Shown here piece by piece: positions 60,729 through 64,000 of a stretch of DNA of 64,000 nucleotides. The position numbers and the translations under genes are program-made. Within the stretch, counting starts at the first letter, position 1; each line of letters begins with the position of its first letter. Source of the stretch: a virus; IMG/VR virus record IMGVR_UViG_3300027708_000012, positions 186,001 through 250,000 of that record, one strand, 5' to 3'. The notes beneath the pieces were generated by a model. That model did not search any database and was not told the DNA's origin. It saw nothing but the letters and a program-made list of their open reading frames with translations.

Positions 60729-61291
60729 TGGTCTATCCTTTTATTTAATTCGTCCCAGCTTATGCTAGGAATGAATGTTGCAGAAATAGTTAATCGAGGT
60801 TGTGTATTTTTTGAAACATCAAGTACGTGCGGGAATTCTGTACGAATAAAAGCAGACGACATTGATAATATTTCTTGATGTAAAGGCTCGGTTGTTACAG
60901 GATATACAAATGCTCCAGAATGATCGGAAAAATCTTGATTGTCAATATCTGGTCTTTCGTACCAGGAAATAATTCCAGGTTCTCCTCCAACATAAAATGC
61001 TAGTCTCCAAATTAACGGGCCGTCAATTGTATTACCGTCAATATGATTACTAGTTACAGTTCCGGGCCTTGCAGTAAATGCATTTACTTTAGCAACTTTC
61101 AACCCCAATTTGTCTGCCAATGTAGTTAAGTCTTTTCCAAATTTACTTCTAAGTATTTTTCTTAAATTTAAATAACCGTGGTACTCTAGTTGTTTTGTAA
61201 TATCGTGTTCATGCAACATCGAAATTACCATTTCGATATCTTCTTTCGAAGGTTTAAAATTATCAAATGTCCTTACAAATTTATCTCTCAT
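60719..61291 (-). CDS. 2OG-Fe(II) oxygenase-like protein (190 aa)
   Basis: SNHIDGNTIDGPLIWRLAFY gives the HxD pair; EFPHVLDVSKN gives the distal His; QPRLTISATF the Arg for 2-oxoglutarate. The order and spacing match small 2OG-dependent dioxygenases. It likely hydroxylates a substrate made by the island enzymes. Overlaps the GNAT-like gene by 10 bases and is 7 nt after the 236-aa gene. Confidence 0.75.
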   Translation of the reverse strand: MRDKFVRTFDNFKPSKEDIEMVISMLHEHDITKQLEYHGYLNLRKILRSKFGKDLTTLADKLGLKVAKVNAFTARPGTVTSNHIDGNTIDGPLIWRLAFYVGGEPGIISWYERPDIDNQDFSDHSGAFVYPVTTEPLHQEILSMSSAFIRTEFPHVLDVSKNTQPRLTISATFIPSISWDELNKRIDQCT

Positions 61292-61298
61292 ATTAATT

Positions 61299-62009
61299 TT
61301 ATAAAATAGTCCCGCGTTTAAAACTATGAGTTTCGCCCATTAATTCGTAGTAATAATCTGCGACCCACCATGTTGTTTCATATTGCTGTTCCCACATTTT
61401 ATTAATTTTAAATTTAGCTTCTTTTAAAGTTTGACTAAAATATAGAATTTTTTTAATTTCTTGTATAATTCCGTTAGGATAAAATGAACGATCTGTATAA
61501 GAGCTAAGACCGTCCACCCATTCTTTAGGAAAAAATTCCTGAGAAATTGTGTAAGTATCGTAAAAATTTACGGTAATACTACATAATTTCCCGGCATACA
61601 TTGCTTTATGCACATAGTCGGCATACTCTTTAAGTGATGACAGCATACTGTTACTACTTTGTGCTTTAAAATCTTCCGGAGTTCCTTGGTAACTAATTTG
61701 AAGAGGATTGTCTATAATTTTTAATATAGGAGTTTGCCCATGTATTAAATCAGAAATTGTTCCTCTCTTTTGACGAGTCTTGTCAAATATCATAAACTCT
61801 AGGCAATTCGTATTATCCATTTTTCCGATATTATTAGGTAATACATATACCACCGATGCTATTTTTGATGATAACACTTTAGCAGTTTCGAGTGTTACCC
61901 AAAAGTCTTCATTATCGACAATTAACCAACGATCGAAGGAATGACAATAAATTCCGTTCTTTCTTCGATTGGAATCTTTGTCGTAGTAGTATTGCAAAGA
62001 CTGACTCAT
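61299..62009 (-). CDS. Unknown protein heading the second island operon (236 aa)
   Basis: The ATG at 62007-62009 (MSQSLQYYYDKDSNRRKNGI) is preferred over a longer frame that starts inside the divergent promoter region. Aromatic-rich (SFDRWLIVDNEDFWVTLETA, YFSQTLKEAKFKINKMWEQQ). No domain recognised. First gene before the 2OG-oxygenase-like gene, sharing its transcript. Confidence 0.68.
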   Translation of the reverse strand: MSQSLQYYYDKDSNRRKNGIYCHSFDRWLIVDNEDFWVTLETAKVLSSKIASVVYVLPNNIGKMDNTNCLEFMIFDKTRQKRGTISDLIHGQTPILKIIDNPLQISYQGTPEDFKAQSSNSMLSSLKEYADYVHKAMYAGKLCSITVNFYDTYTISQEFFPKEWVDGLSSYTDRSFYPNGIIQEIKKILYFSQTLKEAKFKINKMWEQQYETTWWVADYYYELMGETHSFKRGTIL

Positions 62010-62060
62010 TTTTAGTATCCTGTGTTGGTGGCAAATATTTAGCACCATACGGTTGCGGCT

Positions 62061-62068
62061 GATAAATA
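62061..62068 (+). promoter_or_regulatory. T4-late-like promoter GATAAATA for the plus-strand pair
   Basis: GATAAATATTG lies 28 nt before the ATG at 62097, with AATAAGGATATT as ribosome-binding site. A minus-strand CTAAATAT about 25 nt to the left may serve the divergent gene. Confidence 0.55.
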
Positions 62069-62096
62069 TTGTATATTATTAATAAGGATATTAAAT

Positions 62097-62420
62097 ATGA
62101 CCTATACTACTACGAGTACTTGTCTTAGACCCAGTTCTCAAGAGAAATTCTGGACTTTTGAATTACAAGACTCTATAGATAATATTCCGTACGAGTCCGG
62201 AGCCGATGCTTATATAAAAGCAAAATATATCGATACTAACAAACTTCTTTCTCTGGGTTTTAGTGGAGCAGCTTACCCTCATGGATTAGAAAAAATAGTT
62301 ACTAGAGAATGGGCGTCTGAAAATGATGCGATGGAGTTTTTTTCTGACGAGTTTTTAACGCCTTATTTTGTCAAAAGAGATTTTTATAATGAAACGCACG
62401 GACACGTTGTACGTGTATAA
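62097..62420 (+). CDS. Small phage protein of unknown function (107 aa)
   Basis: Begins MTYTTTSTCLRPSSQEKFWT; contains GFSGAAYPHGLEKIVTREWA and DEFLTPYFVKRDFYNETHGH. Possibly a small alpha/beta protein. It precedes the Rieske oxygenase by 11 nt and is co-transcribed with it. No family recognised. Confidence 0.7.
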   Translation: MTYTTTSTCLRPSSQEKFWTFELQDSIDNIPYESGADAYIKAKYIDTNKLLSLGFSGAAYPHGLEKIVTREWASENDAMEFFSDEFLTPYFVKRDFYNETHGHVVRV

Positions 62421-62431
62421 TATTTAAAATT

Positions 62432-63295
62432 ATGTTTAAAAATATACCTAAAGTATTTGCACATGTATCGTCTGTAAAAGATAGCAATTTTGTATTACCT
62501 GAATATATTTTAAACTATAGTAATGATACGGCAAATTTGTTTCACAAATATTGTCCGCACAGGATGTATCCGTTAGGTTTGACAGGGGAGCATGTTAACA
62601 ACATAACTTGCAAATTTCATAATTTTAAATGGAATAAAGACGGAACGCCTATTAATAATCCAAAAAAATTGCATTGTGGCAGTGCAGAAATAGGTCGCTC
62701 CGGATTAGTATTTAAAAATTTTAAAGAACCAAATCATCAATGGGTGGATGATTTAGCCGACGAAAAAAACTTAGTATACAGTCATTCTTGTCGCGGCGAA
62801 AGCAAAGGTAGTTGGTTATGGTTAATGGATGCCGAAGCAGATTACCTGCATATATATGGTGGGCAAGTACACCCTCGACTATCTTCTATCATTGATCTAG
62901 AAGAATCAATAATGGATCAAGGAGAAGGATGGATTTATCAAGAGCACACTCCGGGCTGGTGGTCAGTATATATCTATCCGTATACTTTTATAGAACATAC
63001 AGATGGGTGTTTATCTGTAAACTATGTGGTACCGTCTAATTCAATTGATGAGTATGGGTTTGAGTGGATCACACAATTTTATTACGACCCGACAGTATCG
63101 ACTGATCTTAGAGAAGAATTTGAAACTCTAGAAACTGTATTCAGAGAAGATGTAGCTGTTGCTGAATTGCAGAAAGGAAATTATTTTCCTTTAATGAAAG
63201 CTATGAATCGCTACGAAGATCACTGTGTTCATTTTGGTCAGTGGTTTCGGAACCACCGATTGCCGCCATCAATCGAGATTCAGAAAGTAGAATAG
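62432..63295 (+). CDS. Rieske non-heme iron oxygenase-like protein
   Basis: A 287-aa protein with the Rieske [2Fe-2S] motif: C41-P-H43 in KYCPHRMYPLG and C60-K-F-H63 in ITCKFHNFKW, 16 residues between pairs. A mononuclear-iron-like DYLHIYGGQVH (D137, H140, H147) follows, as in ring-hydroxylating oxygenases. The C-terminal part (YIYPYTFIEHTDGCLSVNYV) fits the catalytic domain, though the protein is shorter than the usual 350-450 aa. A reductase partner is not in the window. It overlaps the truncated PP-loop gene by 95 bases convergently. Confidence 0.88.
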   Translation: MFKNIPKVFAHVSSVKDSNFVLPEYILNYSNDTANLFHKYCPHRMYPLGLTGEHVNNITCKFHNFKWNKDGTPINNPKKLHCGSAEIGRSGLVFKNFKEPNHQWVDDLADEKNLVYSHSCRGESKGSWLWLMDAEADYLHIYGGQVHPRLSSIIDLEESIMDQGEGWIYQEHTPGWWSVYIYPYTFIEHTDGCLSVNYVVPSNSIDEYGFEWITQFYYDPTVSTDLREEFETLETVFREDVAVAELQKGNYFPLMKAMNRYEDHCVHFGQWFRNHRLPPSIEIQKVE

Positions 63296-64000
63296 TTTCT
63301 GTTCTAACTCTAGTAAGAATATTTTTCATACCAAATTCAAGCATGAATCGTGGTTTTGATAATGCACCCGGTTCAAGGTCTCCTTCAAATCCTACCATTT
63401 TTTGTCTTGTTTGAATAGAAGGCCACCATTCTTGATGTATCCGTGCCTTACTGCTGCTTATTGATAATTTTCCAGGAATCAAATCGTTTATTAAATTTTG
63501 AACTATTGGCAAACGTGTATGCGCTACAGTTAGCTCAGGTGAATATTCAAACCAATCTGGAATGGCCGGCCTTCCTATAGTTTTGTGGTAAACAGACCAG
63601 TGCCGTGGACCTTCTGCAAATTCAAAAACCCAAGGACGTTTATTTGTCATATCTCTACTAGTTCTACGCCAATACGGCTCCCCGCTACCCATAATTGGTA
63701 ACCCATCACAATATTCTGTCATTTTCATATGCGGTAACCAGCCAGTGCTATTACTATAGCATTTGGTCCAAATATCATATGCTTCTTGTTCAAAAAATTT
63801 CTGTAAATTAAAGTCAATAACTTTTGGAGTTATATTTAACTCCTCGCATATTTTAAATGCATATGCAAGCTCTTTCCAATTGTAGTCATTTTCATATTTA
63901 AAAATATAAACATTGATTGGTATTTTTAAATCATGGTGTATACGCAATATAATTTCACTATCGACTCCGCCGGAAAATAAAAGATCTAATTCACCGGTGA
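63201..64000 (-). CDS. Asparagine-synthase-like PP-loop protein (partial, N-terminus off window)
   Basis: Read leftward the frame is open from the window edge to a TAG at 63201. Near the edge, LDLLFSGGVDSEIILRI shows an SGGVDS ATP-pyrophosphatase loop, as in asparagine synthase and other amide-forming enzymes. The rest (KICEELNITPKVIDFNLQKF, WLPHMKMTEYCDGLPIMGSG) resembles the synthetase half. A TTG at 63947 could be mistaken for the start, but the PP-loop lies upstream of it. Overlaps the Rieske gene 3' end by 95 bases. Confidence 0.8.
   Translation of the reverse strand, partial: TGELDLLFSGGVDSEIILRIHHDLKIPINVYIFKYENDYNWKELAYAFKICEELNITPKVIDFNLQKFFEQEAYDIWTKCYSNSTGWLPHMKMTEYCDGLPIMGSGEPYWRRTSRDMTNKRPWVFEFAEGPRHWSVYHKTIGRPAIPDWFEYSPELTVAHTRLPIVQNLINDLIPGKLSISSSKARIHQEWWPSIQTRQKMVGFEGDLEPGALSKPRFMLEFGMKNILTRVRTETILLSESRLMAAIGGSETTDQNEHSDLRSDS

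Overview
This window looks like part of a large, AT-rich, tailed-phage genome of the T4-like marine myovirus type, infecting a Gram-negative host. The evidence is a set of phage replication and repair genes (clamp-loader ATPase, ATP-dependent DNA ligase, dCMP deaminase, PhoH, UV endonuclease, MazG-like hydrolase), a lysis pair (GH19 endolysin plus a membrane/coiled-coil spanin-like protein) and very large tail-fibre genes. Host takeover and metabolism genes are also present: GroES-like co-chaperonin, ClpP, IF-1, Fe-S carrier, superoxide dismutase-like protein, SpeD, fatty-acid desaturase and a TRAP-type binding protein. Signal peptides and a lipobox point to a host with a periplasm. Host genus cannot be decided from the sequence. 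Nearly all genes lie on the minus strand in tight, overlapping operons. No gene-free stretch exceeds 300 bases.

Layout, left to right. 1-2343: lysis genes and two unknown proteins. 2505-7282: phoH (+), then a nucleotide/replication run (kinase-nucleotidyltransferase fusion, dCMP deaminase, clamp loader, two tiny membrane proteins) and, behind a terminator, a GroES-like gene with small unknowns and a stub of a C-family DNA polymerase. 7282-27535: six tail-fibre/adhesin genes including one of 4009 codons; four share an N-terminal motif. 27540-33700: Fe-S carrier, zinc protein, SOD-like, H1-like basic protein, UV endonuclease, QueD-like protein, another fibre, and a 395-aa unknown protein.

33767-42674 is an accessory island. 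It holds a three-gene acyl-AMP ligase / SDR / beta-keto-acid cleavage operon, then two radical-SAM enzymes with opposite domain order, a glycosyltransferase-like protein, a methyltransferase and a sulfotransferase. 42671-55433 holds DNA ligase, MazG-like, ClpP, small envelope proteins (one entericidin-like lipoprotein), SGNH hydrolase, a calcineurin-like phosphoesterase and many small conserved phage proteins, then a metallopeptidase, IF-1 and an AbrB-like protein. 55449-56871 holds a secreted HExxH protein, an unusual 111-nt tRNA-like RNA gene and speD.

56963-64000 is a second accessory island. A probable seven-gene minus-strand operon runs: unknown, 2OG-oxygenase-like, GNAT-like, desaturase, asparagine-synthase-like, DUF2061, TRAP-like binding protein. 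It faces a plus-strand Rieske oxygenase and a second, truncated PP-loop (asparagine-synthase-like) gene.

Two promoter classes can be read by eye. One is close to the bacterial sigma70 consensus (TTGACN, 17-nt spacer, TATAAT-like), placed before replication/host-takeover operons. The other is a T4-late-like TATAAATA/GATAAATA element before several others. All function calls rest on motifs visible in the translations; no database search was run.
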